Shown piece after piece: positions 1 to 5,754 of a DNA stretch of 6,960 nt. The position numbers were made by a program, and so were the translations under genes. The first letter of the stretch is position 1. Every line of letters begins with the position of its first letter. Source of the DNA: CAZAYB01 sp964489215 (GTDB taxonomy: Bacteria > Planctomycetota > Phycisphaerae > Sedimentisphaerales > Anaerohalosphaeraceae); the NCBI GenBank assembly GCA_964489215.1, contig CAZAYB010000171.1, forward strand, positions 1 to 6,960, read 5' to 3'. Below the pieces are notes generated by a model that was not told the origin of the DNA, made no database searches, and worked only from the letters and a program-made list of their open reading frames with translations.

Positions 1-171
1 CGCGACGGAGCAAAAGGGGCTTAGGGGCCCAAAAGTATTTTGAGGTTGAAATAATTGCGTCCTAAGTAAGGTTTTAGTCGATGGCTGACGTTGAGAAATT
101 TTTCAGTGCAGCTGGTATATTGAATGATCAGCCGGGGGTCCGATGTTTACAGAGATTTTCAGAGCCCAGGG
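1..171. other. Non-coding edge of the window, no supportable gene
   Basis: This stretch lies downstream of the last minus-strand gene. The minus strand has no ATG here and is interrupted by stops in all frames, so no downstream cistron begins in it. On the plus strand, one frame is open from the window edge to a TAA at 63-65 and could in principle be the last 20 residues of a convergent gene. That is too short to support. No convincing rho-independent terminator (stable hairpin plus T-run) is visible after the stop codon at 172. Confidence 0.5.
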
Positions 172-2115
172 TTATTTTTCGAGTCTGTGTTTTAAGAGTT
201 TGAAATAGTTGTCAACATCAACAAGCTTAACGTTTGCATTTGGGTATTTGCTTTTTGCCATGTCGACAGCCTCTTTAATCATTGACGGCGGCAAGAGTAT
301 GCACCTTAATGCGTGGAAAGAAGCGTGGTTCTGGTTTGATTTGTTGTTTTGTGAATCTTTAAATATGTCCGCGATTCCCTTTCGAAGTTTGTCTCTGCCG
401 GATATATGGTAGTGAGGTACCTGGGTTACGGGTGTGGAATTTATCATTTTATTTCCGATCAGGAGGTTTACTCCGAAACCTTTTGGTGTGATTTGGGCAG
501 CCATTTTTGCCCATTTTTCGTCGAAGACATCGTCAATGTAGAAGACGTTGTATTCAATGCCGAATCTTTTGTTCAGCTCTTTTGCGAATTTTATGTAATA
601 TTTGTCGCCTGGCTTTTCTATTCTTCCATTTCTTTGAAAGAGGCTCATTGGCTGTATGTATGCGGCTCCGTCTCCTGAGAAACCGAGGTAATCATTTTGA
701 GTTTTGTTTTCGTATATGTATCTGTATGCGTGGGGTACACGGAAATTCAAGGCTGGGTTTATTATCCAGTTTAGAACGATTTTTCCTCTTGCGGGGTCAT
801 TATATATGGATGGCACCATTTGGTTGAGCCAGGCGGAACCATCGTAATCCATCATTAAAATTGCCAGGTAAGTGCACTGTTTTTCGTACTCTATTTTCTT
901 TGGCAGAGAGAATGCAGCTTGCTGACGGTTAATCTTCGGCATGTGCTGAAAGAACGAGCTGTTTGCTATACCAAATGCAGCGTCGGCGTCGTTTCCCATG
1001 TTGTATGAAGTCAGGATTGACACGAATTCCCATTCGGTCGCGACATCGTCGTGTTTTCCTCCGGCGGTTTTTGTGTACTTTATCCACCATGGCACGAAGC
1101 CTCCGGTTATGCCGAATTGGCCTTTTCTGAGCTTGTAGGAAACTTCCATAATATCGTGCCAAGTTTTATGGTCAGTACCTACCGGCTGGGTCGGGTCATC
1201 CTTTGGCGGGTAATCATCCCAGGGGAGCAGATCGAGGAAGAAGGCCTTTTGCGCAACCCAGTAGTCAGCATTGTACATTCCGTTTTGCTGGAGCTCATTT
1301 TTGTCTCCGAGGAAATCGTAATTACTTCCACCGTAGAAACTTCTGAAATCTCCCCACATTGAAGCATCGCAGTTGTACCACATTTTGAAAGGGTTTGACT
1401 TGCCGGTTTTAAGGTATTTTTCTATGGCGAACTTGTAAGCGTCATTTTTTGCGCTTTTGGTTGTTTTGAACTTTTTGCCATCTACTATAATGTCGCTTTT
1501 TCCATCGAATCTTTGGCACAGGGAAAGTTTTACCTTTAGATATGGGAAATCATTTTTTATACGTTTGTAAAATTTTCCGTTATCGAGGTCCTTACTTACG
1601 GGTGCGAGGTCATCGCAGCCTGCGGCTATGAGAGCTACATTTGAAGTTGCAGGGACGTCCATTGTCCATGTAACAAGGCCTTTCAGCTGAGTTTTATAAT
1701 GGGACAGAACTTCTTCAAGGTCGTTTGTTCTTATTATATTCTTGTGCGAGAGGAAGCCTTTTTCAATAAAATAATCGAGCCAGAATTTATCGAGGTTTCT
1801 TACAGGTTTTTGTTTAAAGTTTTTTTCGTAGTGCATACTTGTTTCAATGTTAAAAAGGTCAAGGGCAGCTATAAGGTAGAGTGAAGGTTTTTGACGGTTT
1901 ACAATTCCCTGAAGGCTGGTAATGAAATACAGCGCATCGGCCTTTTCGTATATGGAGCTTATTCCTTCTTTTTGAAAATAATCCCATACATCGAAGACAA
2001 CTACGGTCTGGGAGCAATCAGCGGGGGGGGTTTTTTTGTTTGCCATAGAGCAAGCCATTGTATTAGTTATAACAACAATAAAGGCTGCAAATGTCATTAA
2101 TTTATTGATGGTCAT
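172..2115 (-). CDS. Exported GxGYxYP-family protein (putative glycoside-hydrolase-like)
   Basis: The protein has 647 residues. Residues 1-21 form a basic-then-hydrophobic signal sequence ending 'NTMAC'. Cys22 could be a lipoprotein cysteine, but Thr/Met at -3/-2 make a poor lipobox, so ordinary signal-peptidase cleavage is equally possible. The mature part resembles the GxGYxYP family (N-terminal domains plus C-terminal domain; Pfam describes it as a putative glycoside hydrolase). Seen features are 'SLQGIVNR' at 67-74, 'KGLVTW...ATSNVALIAAG' at about 145-166, a 'PWDDYPP...QPVGTD' block at 298-315, and 'GGFVPWWIKYT' at 338-348. The name-giving motif is altered: residues 481-489 read GDGAAYIQP. 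The start is fixed by AAGGAG nine bases upstream, inside the preceding glycosyltransferase gene, which it overlaps by 14 bases. A run of A7C8 encodes residues 26-31. The substrate is unknown. Family assignment rests on recalled family patterns and is fairly secure; enzymatic activity is not shown. Confidence 0.78.
   Translation of the reverse strand: MTINKLMTFAAFIVVITNTMACSMANKKTPPADCSQTVVVFDVWDYFQKEGISSIYEKADALYFITSLQGIVNRQKPSLYLIAALDLFNIETSMHYEKNFKQKPVRNLDKFWLDYFIEKGFLSHKNIIRTNDLEEVLSHYKTQLKGLVTWTMDVPATSNVALIAAGCDDLAPVSKDLDNGKFYKRIKNDFPYLKVKLSLCQRFDGKSDIIVDGKKFKTTKSAKNDAYKFAIEKYLKTGKSNPFKMWYNCDASMWGDFRSFYGGSNYDFLGDKNELQQNGMYNADYWVAQKAFFLDLLPWDDYPPKDDPTQPVGTDHKTWHDIMEVSYKLRKGQFGITGGFVPWWIKYTKTAGGKHDDVATEWEFVSILTSYNMGNDADAAFGIANSSFFQHMPKINRQQAAFSLPKKIEYEKQCTYLAILMMDYDGSAWLNQMVPSIYNDPARGKIVLNWIINPALNFRVPHAYRYIYENKTQNDYLGFSGDGAAYIQPMSLFQRNGRIEKPGDKYYIKFAKELNKRFGIEYNVFYIDDVFDEKWAKMAAQITPKGFGVNLLIGNKMINSTPVTQVPHYHISGRDKLRKGIADIFKDSQNNKSNQNHASFHALRCILLPPSMIKEAVDMAKSKYPNANVKLVDVDNYFKLLKHRLEK
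2023..2037. repeat. Homopolymer tract, G8T7 on plus (A7C8 on the coding strand)
   Basis: Eight G are followed by seven T on the plus strand, inside the 5' end of the GxGYxYP gene just after its signal-sequence codons. In frame, the coding strand reads as codons for Asn-Lys-Lys-Thr-Pro-Pro-Ala. Adjacent mononucleotide runs of this length are prone to replication slippage, transcriptional slippage and sequencing error. In this assembly the reading frame is intact. Confidence 0.9.
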
Positions 2116-3274
2116 TTTTGTAAACTCCTTCGATAGTATCTAACATTGTCTGCGGATTAAATTTTTTTATAACTTTTCTTCTTCCGTTTTCCCCGATTTT
2201 TTGTCTGAGCTGGGGGTTTTCTATAAGCTTAGAACAGGCATTTACAATTTGCGAGACATTTTTTGGTTCCACGAGGAATCCTGTTTCATCGTCTACGACT
2301 TCTGGAGCTCCATCGATATTAAAACTTACGACGGGTTTTCCGCAAAGCATTGCCTGTGGGAGCACCCTTGCCAGCCCCTCTCTTAAAGAGGTGTGCACAA
2401 GTATATCAGATGCATTTACGGCAAGGGGAATCTGGTCGGTAGGCAACAGGCCTGTGAATTTGAACCTGTATCCAAGTCCAGCAAGCTGAATTTTTGATTT
2501 AATTTTGTCAGTGAGCTGTCCATCTCCTATGAAAAGCCAGGTGCAGTTTTCATGTTTTTTGGCCAGTTCCTTTGCTGATTCTATGATAAACTCGTGACCT
2601 TTTAATGGGGCTAGTCTTGCAATGGTAACCAGTACGATAGACTGTGTGTTGATGTTATATTTTCTTCTGAATCCTGCAAGTTCTTCGTGGCTTATCGGCT
2701 TTAAGTAGTCCTGTTCATCAATAGCTGAGTATGCGGTAGTGTACATTTGAGGATTGCCCATTTTGGCCTGGAGTGCTTTTTTTGTCATAGTATCAGCTAC
2801 TGATATAAATGCATCTGTTCTTTTTGCAGTATATCTTTCTATCGCTTTATAAAAACTGTTAAGAGTCTGCCTCTGGTAATCGTGAAATGCCAGTCCGTGT
2901 ATTGTGTGTATTACTTTTGGTTTTTTGATTTTTGATTTTTTCTTTATAGACCATGCTGCAAGTCTACCGAGTATTCCCGCTTTTGCCGAATGGGTATGGA
3001 CGATATCAGGGTTAATTTTTTTGAGTATCGACTTTAGCTGAATATATACAATCGGGTCATATACGGGGTGTATCTGCCTTATCATTTTTTCAATAACGAT
3101 GGTTTTGTATGGCGCGTTTTCAGTGCGGAGGAAGAGGTGCCCTTCGTTTCCAATTGCAGGGCCTGTAATGAGAGTTACGTCATGTCCTCTTTGGGCAAGT
3201 TCCCTGCAAGTTATCAAGGTGTTTTCCTGGGCTCCGCCCAGTATGAGTCTTGTTATAATATGTACGATTTTCAT
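2102..3274 (-). CDS. GT4-family glycosyltransferase
   Basis: This 390-residue protein has the GT-B fold layout of family GT4, retaining enzymes that move a sugar from a nucleotide donor to a growing glycan, usually at the cytoplasmic face of the membrane. The N-terminal domain has the glycine loop 'LILGGAQEN' (10-18), 'DIVHTHSAKAGILGR' (90-104) and 'IHTIHGLAFH' (122-131). The C-terminal donor-binding domain has 'IARLAPLKGHEFI' (218-230), 'FIGDG' (248-252) and 'REGLARVLPQAMLCGKPVV' (298-316). In the EX7E motif the first Glu is E299, while the second position is Gln (Q307). No signal peptide or membrane segment is seen. The start fits the family, but there is no clear Shine-Dalgarno sequence before it. 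truA ends 42 bases upstream, and the GxGYxYP gene starts 14 bases inside its 3' end, so the pair is probably translationally coupled. A role in surface polysaccharide or glycoconjugate synthesis is likely; donor and acceptor cannot be read from the sequence. Confidence 0.92.
   Translation of the reverse strand: MKIVHIITRLILGGAQENTLITCRELAQRGHDVTLITGPAIGNEGHLFLRTENAPYKTIVIEKMIRQIHPVYDPIVYIQLKSILKKINPDIVHTHSAKAGILGRLAAWSIKKKSKIKKPKVIHTIHGLAFHDYQRQTLNSFYKAIERYTAKRTDAFISVADTMTKKALQAKMGNPQMYTTAYSAIDEQDYLKPISHEELAGFRRKYNINTQSIVLVTIARLAPLKGHEFIIESAKELAKKHENCTWLFIGDGQLTDKIKSKIQLAGLGYRFKFTGLLPTDQIPLAVNASDILVHTSLREGLARVLPQAMLCGKPVVSFNIDGAPEVVDDETGFLVEPKNVSQIVNACSKLIENPQLRQKIGENGRRKVIKKFNPQTMLDTIEGVYKNDHQ
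2125..2130 (-). promoter_or_regulatory. Ribosome binding site of the GxGYxYP gene, inside the GT4 gene
   Basis: AAGGAG lies nine bases before the ATG at 2115 and is embedded in the last codons of the upstream glycosyltransferase gene. It fixes the start that includes the signal sequence rather than an internal Met (Met24). It also allows reinitiation by ribosomes finishing the glycosyltransferase. Confidence 0.8.
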
Positions 3275-3316
3275 TAATATATATGCCTGCGGTTTGTGAA
3301 TATAATTATAGGGCTG

Positions 3317-4057
3317 TCAGTAATATATTTTCATAAGGCAAAGCCCTCTTGCAGGTGCCAAGGGCCCGGCAACGGTTCTGTCTCTTGCTTCTAATATTTC
3401 TTTTATGTAATCGCTTTTCCATCTTCTTCTGCCGACTTCGACAAGTGTTCCAGCGATATTTCTGACCATATTATACAGGAAGCCGTCGCCTTTGACATCA
3501 ATATAAATCCATGATTCATCTTTAAAGACGGTGCATGAAAAAATTTCTCTTACTGAGTCTGTTCTGTGGTCACCTGCAGAAGCGAATGACAGAAAGTCCT
3601 TTTTTCCCACCAGTAAAGAAGCAGCTTTGTTCATGTTTTTGTCATCAAAATCACCGGGGTAATGCCAGCAAGTGCGAATATCGAGTACGGGTCTTACTTT
3701 CGCAGTGCAAATGTGGTATCTGTAGAGTTTTGCCTTTGCGGAATTTATGGAATTAAAATTGTCCGGTACTTCCTGTGCATCCAAAACGGCAATATCCTCG
3801 GGGGGCAGGTCGTTAAGTGCTCTTGCGAAATTTTCAGTGGGTACGGGAGTGTCTACCTTCAGGTTAGCGACCTGGCAAAGTGCATGAACGCCGGAGTCCG
3901 TTCTTGAAGAACCTGTGATTCTTGTGGGAGAGCCTATAAGCCTTTCGACGGCATCAGAAATCTGCTGCTGTACAGTGGGGACATCGGGCTGTATTTGCCA
4001 GCCATGGTAGTTTGTACCGTCATAGGCAATGGTAATTTTTATGTTTCTTGCTGCCAT
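3317..4057 (-). CDS. truA: tRNA pseudouridine(38-40) synthase TruA
   Basis: TruA isomerises uridine to pseudouridine at positions 38-40 of the anticodon stem-loop of many tRNAs, in the cytoplasm. At 246 residues it is the usual bacterial length. Family blocks appear in order: 'IAYDGTNYHGWQ' (10-21); 'GSSRTDSGVHAL' (49-60), which contains the catalytic aspartate D54; 'LYRYHI' (111-116), with the conserved tyrosine; 'KGDGFLYNMVRNIAGTL' (189-205); and the C-terminal 'AGPLAPARGLCL' (230-241). The catalytic block has Ser where many homologues have Ala-Gly before RTD, a minor variation. The ATG at 4057 places the first beta strand immediately after the start, as expected, although no good Shine-Dalgarno is present. 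It sits 26 bases after asd and 42 bases before the glycosyltransferase on the same strand, so it is probably transcribed from the asd promoter. Confidence 0.96.
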   Translation of the reverse strand: MAARNIKITIAYDGTNYHGWQIQPDVPTVQQQISDAVERLIGSPTRITGSSRTDSGVHALCQVANLKVDTPVPTENFARALNDLPPEDIAVLDAQEVPDNFNSINSAKAKLYRYHICTAKVRPVLDIRTCWHYPGDFDDKNMNKAASLLVGKKDFLSFASAGDHRTDSVREIFSCTVFKDESWIYIDVKGDGFLYNMVRNIAGTLVEVGRRRWKSDYIKEILEARDRTVAGPLAPARGLCLMKIYY

Positions 4058-4083
4058 CGCAGATATATTTTTTTGAGCTTATT

Positions 4084-5085
4084 TTAAAGCAGTTTTTCAG
4101 CTATCTGGACGGCATTTAGAGCGGCGCCTTTTCGAAGCTGATCTCCTGCAACCCATAAATTGATACCCCTGTTGTCAGAAACTGACTCATCCTGCCTTAT
4201 TCTTCCGACGAGAATATCGTCTTTTCCGCTTGCATCGATTGGCATAGGGAATCGGTTGTTCTTTGTGTCGTCCATGATCTGTATTCCGGGTGCAGTGCTT
4301 AGAAGGTCGCGGACCTGGTCAGGTGTTATCGGGTCAGTAAATTCGAGGTTTATGCTTTCACAATGTGCCCTTAGAACCGGCACCCTTACGCATGTACATG
4401 TTATGAGTATCTGCTTGCAATCGAAAATTTTCTGGGTTTCGAGAACCATTTTCATTTCTTCAGTGTTGTATCCGTTTGGATAGAGGTCAGAGTCGTGATT
4501 GTAACAATTAAACGCCAGCTGAAACCTCAAAGCGTCACAAGTAGGTTCTTTGCCGTCGAGAATCTCCTGTGATTGTTGTTTTAGCTCAAGCATAGCAGCC
4601 ATACCCGCACCAGAAGCAGCCTGATAGGTAGATACAATCATTCTTTTAACAGGGTTGGCCTTGTGCAGGGGCCAGACGGGTACGTTTGCGATAATTGTCG
4701 AACAGTTCGGATTTGCAATGATACCGTTGTGATTGTTTATTGCATCGGGGTTTACCTCCGGGACTACGAGGGGCACATCCGGGTCCATTCTGAAAGCAGA
4801 TGAATTGTCGACAACGACGCATCCAGCTTTTACTGCAGCTGGGGCGAATTGTTTACTTCTTGAGCCCCCTGCCGAGAACAGAGCAATGTCAACATCATCA
4901 AAGCTGTCATCTTTGAGCTCTTCTACGGTGTATTGCTTATTCTGGAACTTAATTTTTTTTCCAGCAGACCTGCTTGATGCGAGCATTTTAATATTGTTAA
5001 AGGGGAAATTTCGTTGCTGCAGTATATCTATGAATTCCTGTCCGACGGCGCCGGTAACACCAGCAATTGCCAAGTTTTTAGCCAT
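4084..5085 (-). CDS. asd: Aspartate-semialdehyde dehydrogenase
   Basis: The enzyme reduces L-aspartyl-4-phosphate to L-aspartate-4-semialdehyde with NADPH, the branch-point step toward lysine/diaminopimelate, threonine and methionine. The chosen start gives 333 residues. It opens with the nucleotide-binding 'AIAGVTGAVG' (6-15). 'NSSAFRM' (94-100) precedes the active-site cysteine in 'NPNCSTI' (C128). Q155 in 'YQAASGAG' and the 'VRVPVLRAHCE' block (R234, H241, E243) supply the other expected active-site residues. 'LWVAGDQLRKGAALNAVQIAE' (about 310-330) is the family's C-terminal signature. A longer reading from an ATG at 5127 would add 14 residues absent from the family. It is rejected because AAGGAG sits nine bases before the ATG at 5085 and the protein then begins right at its Rossmann strand. 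It is the first gene of a probable asd-truA-GT4-GxGYxYP operon, preceded by a promoter and a leader of about 147 nt. Confidence 0.96.
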   Translation of the reverse strand: MAKNLAIAGVTGAVGQEFIDILQQRNFPFNNIKMLASSRSAGKKIKFQNKQYTVEELKDDSFDDVDIALFSAGGSRSKQFAPAAVKAGCVVVDNSSAFRMDPDVPLVVPEVNPDAINNHNGIIANPNCSTIIANVPVWPLHKANPVKRMIVSTYQAASGAGMAAMLELKQQSQEILDGKEPTCDALRFQLAFNCYNHDSDLYPNGYNTEEMKMVLETQKIFDCKQILITCTCVRVPVLRAHCESINLEFTDPITPDQVRDLLSTAPGIQIMDDTKNNRFPMPIDASGKDDILVGRIRQDESVSDNRGINLWVAGDQLRKGAALNAVQIAEKLL

Positions 5086-5094
5086 AAGTACATA

Positions 5095-5100
5095 CTCCTT
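5095..5100 (-). promoter_or_regulatory. Ribosome binding site of asd
   Basis: AAGGAG lies nine bases upstream of the ATG at 5083-5085. It decides the asd start against the in-frame ATG at 5125-5127, which has no such site and would put non-homologous residues in front of the nucleotide-binding strand. Confidence 0.85.
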
Positions 5101-5108
5101 ATATTTGC

Positions 5109-5203
5109 GGGAAGCGTTAGAAAACATTCTTTATGCCGGTTGGTCCGTTCGGTCGCCAGTAAAAATTGCTTTTGGCGGTTAGAGTCAGTCATCAGAGCTT
5201 CCC
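5109..5203 (-). promoter_or_regulatory. Candidate structured 5' leader of the asd operon
   Basis: In the minus-strand transcript, GGGAAGC (5203-5197) can pair perfectly with GCTTCCC (5115-5109), a 7-bp stem of five G-C and two A-U pairs closing a domain of about 95 nt. Inside it, CGCCA (5177-5173) pairs with TGGCG (5158-5154) around a 14-nt loop, and smaller GC-rich pairings lie between that hairpin and the closing stem. The closing strand ends only nine bases before the asd Shine-Dalgarno. This layout resembles a translation-controlling leader. It does not match the lysine (L-box), SAM or other riboswitch cores I can recall. A leader function is inferred from pairing alone, with no covariation evidence. 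Confidence 0.4.
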
Positions 5204-5224
5204 TTGTTTTTTTTTAATCTGGAA

Positions 5225-5264
5225 AACAAGAGCTTAGTATTATACGAAATATTATGCTCTTGTT
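5225..5264. repeat. Long imperfect palindrome overlapping the asd promoter
   Basis: The two 17-base arms (5225-5241 and 5248-5264) are reverse complements at 15 of 17 positions, around a 6-base centre. The outer nine bases, AACAAGAGC and GCTCTTGTT, match perfectly. The centre falls in the -10 element and the right arm runs into the -35, so a dimeric regulator bound here would block the promoter. Alternatively, the repeat could fold in read-through RNA from the YqaE gene as a weak terminator, since the minus-strand second arm is followed by TTTTCC. Confidence 0.65.
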
Positions 5265-5267
5265 CAA
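5239..5267 (-). promoter_or_regulatory. Sigma-70-type promoter of the asd operon
   Basis: On the minus strand, TTGAAC (5267-5262, four of six matches to the -35 consensus) and a perfect TATAAT (5244-5239) are separated by exactly 17 bases. Transcription would start near 5232 and leave a leader of about 147 nt before the asd start. It is the best promoter match in the large spacer and points toward asd. Its -10/-35 region is embedded in a palindrome. Confidence 0.7.
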
Positions 5268-5488
5268 GTGAGATAACTGTTTTTGGGCAGAAAATTTGTT
5301 TCAGGCAGATGTCGAGCAAGAATGTAAAGCTGAGCCGGTCCACCGGGCGAATTTCAAATTTCTCTTAGAGATATCTTCATAAGCCCGGAAGATTAGCATA
5401 ACAATTTGCGGAGCAGAACCTATTTATTGCCTTTTGTGGTTGAAAAGGTATAATAGCCCTGGAACGTCTTATATATTGAGAGGCATCG
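5268..5488. other. Upstream part of the YqaE-asd spacer, no gene
   Basis: With the promoter and leader this completes a 403-base gene-free stretch (5086-5488). Short open frames on both strands lack ribosome binding sites and are not supported. Visible structure includes an inverted repeat CCGGGC (5343-5348) / GCCCGG (5383-5388) enclosing a small TCTC-TTA-GAGA hairpin (5361-5371), and a partly overlapping CCGGT-CC-ACCGG palindrome (5335-5346). There is also a plus-strand TTGCCT (5427-5432)-16 bases-TATAAT (5449-5454) promoter look-alike pointing toward the antisense of the YqaE gene. No terminator with a T-run follows the YqaE stop codon. Confidence 0.5.
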
Positions 5489-5659
5489 TTAAACTTTTTT
5501 ATCAGCTGCTATTAACCAGAGCGCGTGAATCATTCCGGGAAGCCCACCCAGCAGTGTCAGCAGTATGTTTAGCCAGAAATGCACGGTAAGGCCTACCTGC
5601 CAAAGAGCTGCGATGGGGGGCAGGAATATTGCGAGGATGATTTTGAGCACTTTTTCCAT
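5489..5659 (-). CDS. YqaE/Pmp3 family (UPF0057) small membrane protein
   Basis: This 56-residue gene begins at the ATG at 5657-5659 and ends with the TAA at 5489-5491. The protein starts MEKVLKIILAIFLPPIAALW, followed by a short loop, then 'LNILLTLLGGLPGMIHALWLI' (30-50) and a basic tail 'AADKKV'. The LPP of the first membrane segment and the 'NILLTLLG..PG.IHALW' pattern of the second are the hallmark of the YqaE/Pmp3 family of two-segment inner-membrane proteins. In yeast and plants the family is tied to salt tolerance and membrane potential; bacterial members are often stress-induced, with no defined reaction. AAGGAG six bases before the ATG supports the start. Predicted segments are residues about 5-24 and 29-51. 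It stands alone between the asd promoter region and the assembly gap, so it is probably monocistronic. Confidence 0.93.
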   Translation of the reverse strand: MEKVLKIILAIFLPPIAALWQVGLTVHFWLNILLTLLGGLPGMIHALWLIAADKKV

Positions 5660-5665
5660 TTGCTT

Positions 5666-5671
5666 CTCCTT
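5666..5671 (-). promoter_or_regulatory. Ribosome binding site of the YqaE/Pmp3 gene
   Basis: AAGGAG followed by AAGCAA and the ATG at 5659 gives a spacing of six bases. It supports this very short gene as genuinely translated. Confidence 0.8.
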
Positions 5672-5744
5672 AATTTGAAAATGGTATTAGAGCATGTCAA
5701 GAAATGATATAACCGCTTATGCCTGCAGCGGCTTCGTCCTCGTG

Positions 5745-5754
5745 NNNNNNNNNN
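5745..5754. other. Assembly gap (10 N)
   Basis: Ten consecutive undetermined bases. The round number suggests a scaffolding placeholder, so the true distance, and even the content, between the diguanylate cyclase gene and the YqaE gene is unknown. Confidence 0.97.

Noticed and set aside
81..203. Plus-strand 40-residue open frame starting MADVEKFF near the window start
   Set aside because: Only a weak AAGG precedes it, it runs 32 bases into the 3' end of the GxGYxYP gene on the opposite strand, and the product resembles nothing recognisable.
3305..3310. TATAAT between truA and the glycosyltransferase as an internal promoter
   Set aside because: The -35 position matches only three of six consensus bases and there is no extended -10; kept only as a test point for operon structure.
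5086..5127. Upstream asd start at the ATG at 5125-5127
   Set aside because: It adds 14 residues not expected in the family, has no ribosome binding site, and the ATG at 5085 has AAGGAG at nine bases.
5028..5192. Minus-strand frame of about 54 residues starting at 5192 in the asd leader, considered as a leader peptide
   Set aside because: It is out of frame with asd and runs far into it, shows no runs of regulatory amino acid codons, and its region is better explained as base-paired leader.
5180..5203. CUGAUGA in the leader transcript as a hammerhead ribozyme core
   Set aside because: The matching GAAA core strand, stem II and a cleavage site in the required order are not found.
5300..5400. 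Small minus-strand frame of 32 residues starting MLIFRAYED in the spacer
   Set aside because: No ribosome binding site, and it spans the inverted repeats; too short to support without homologues.
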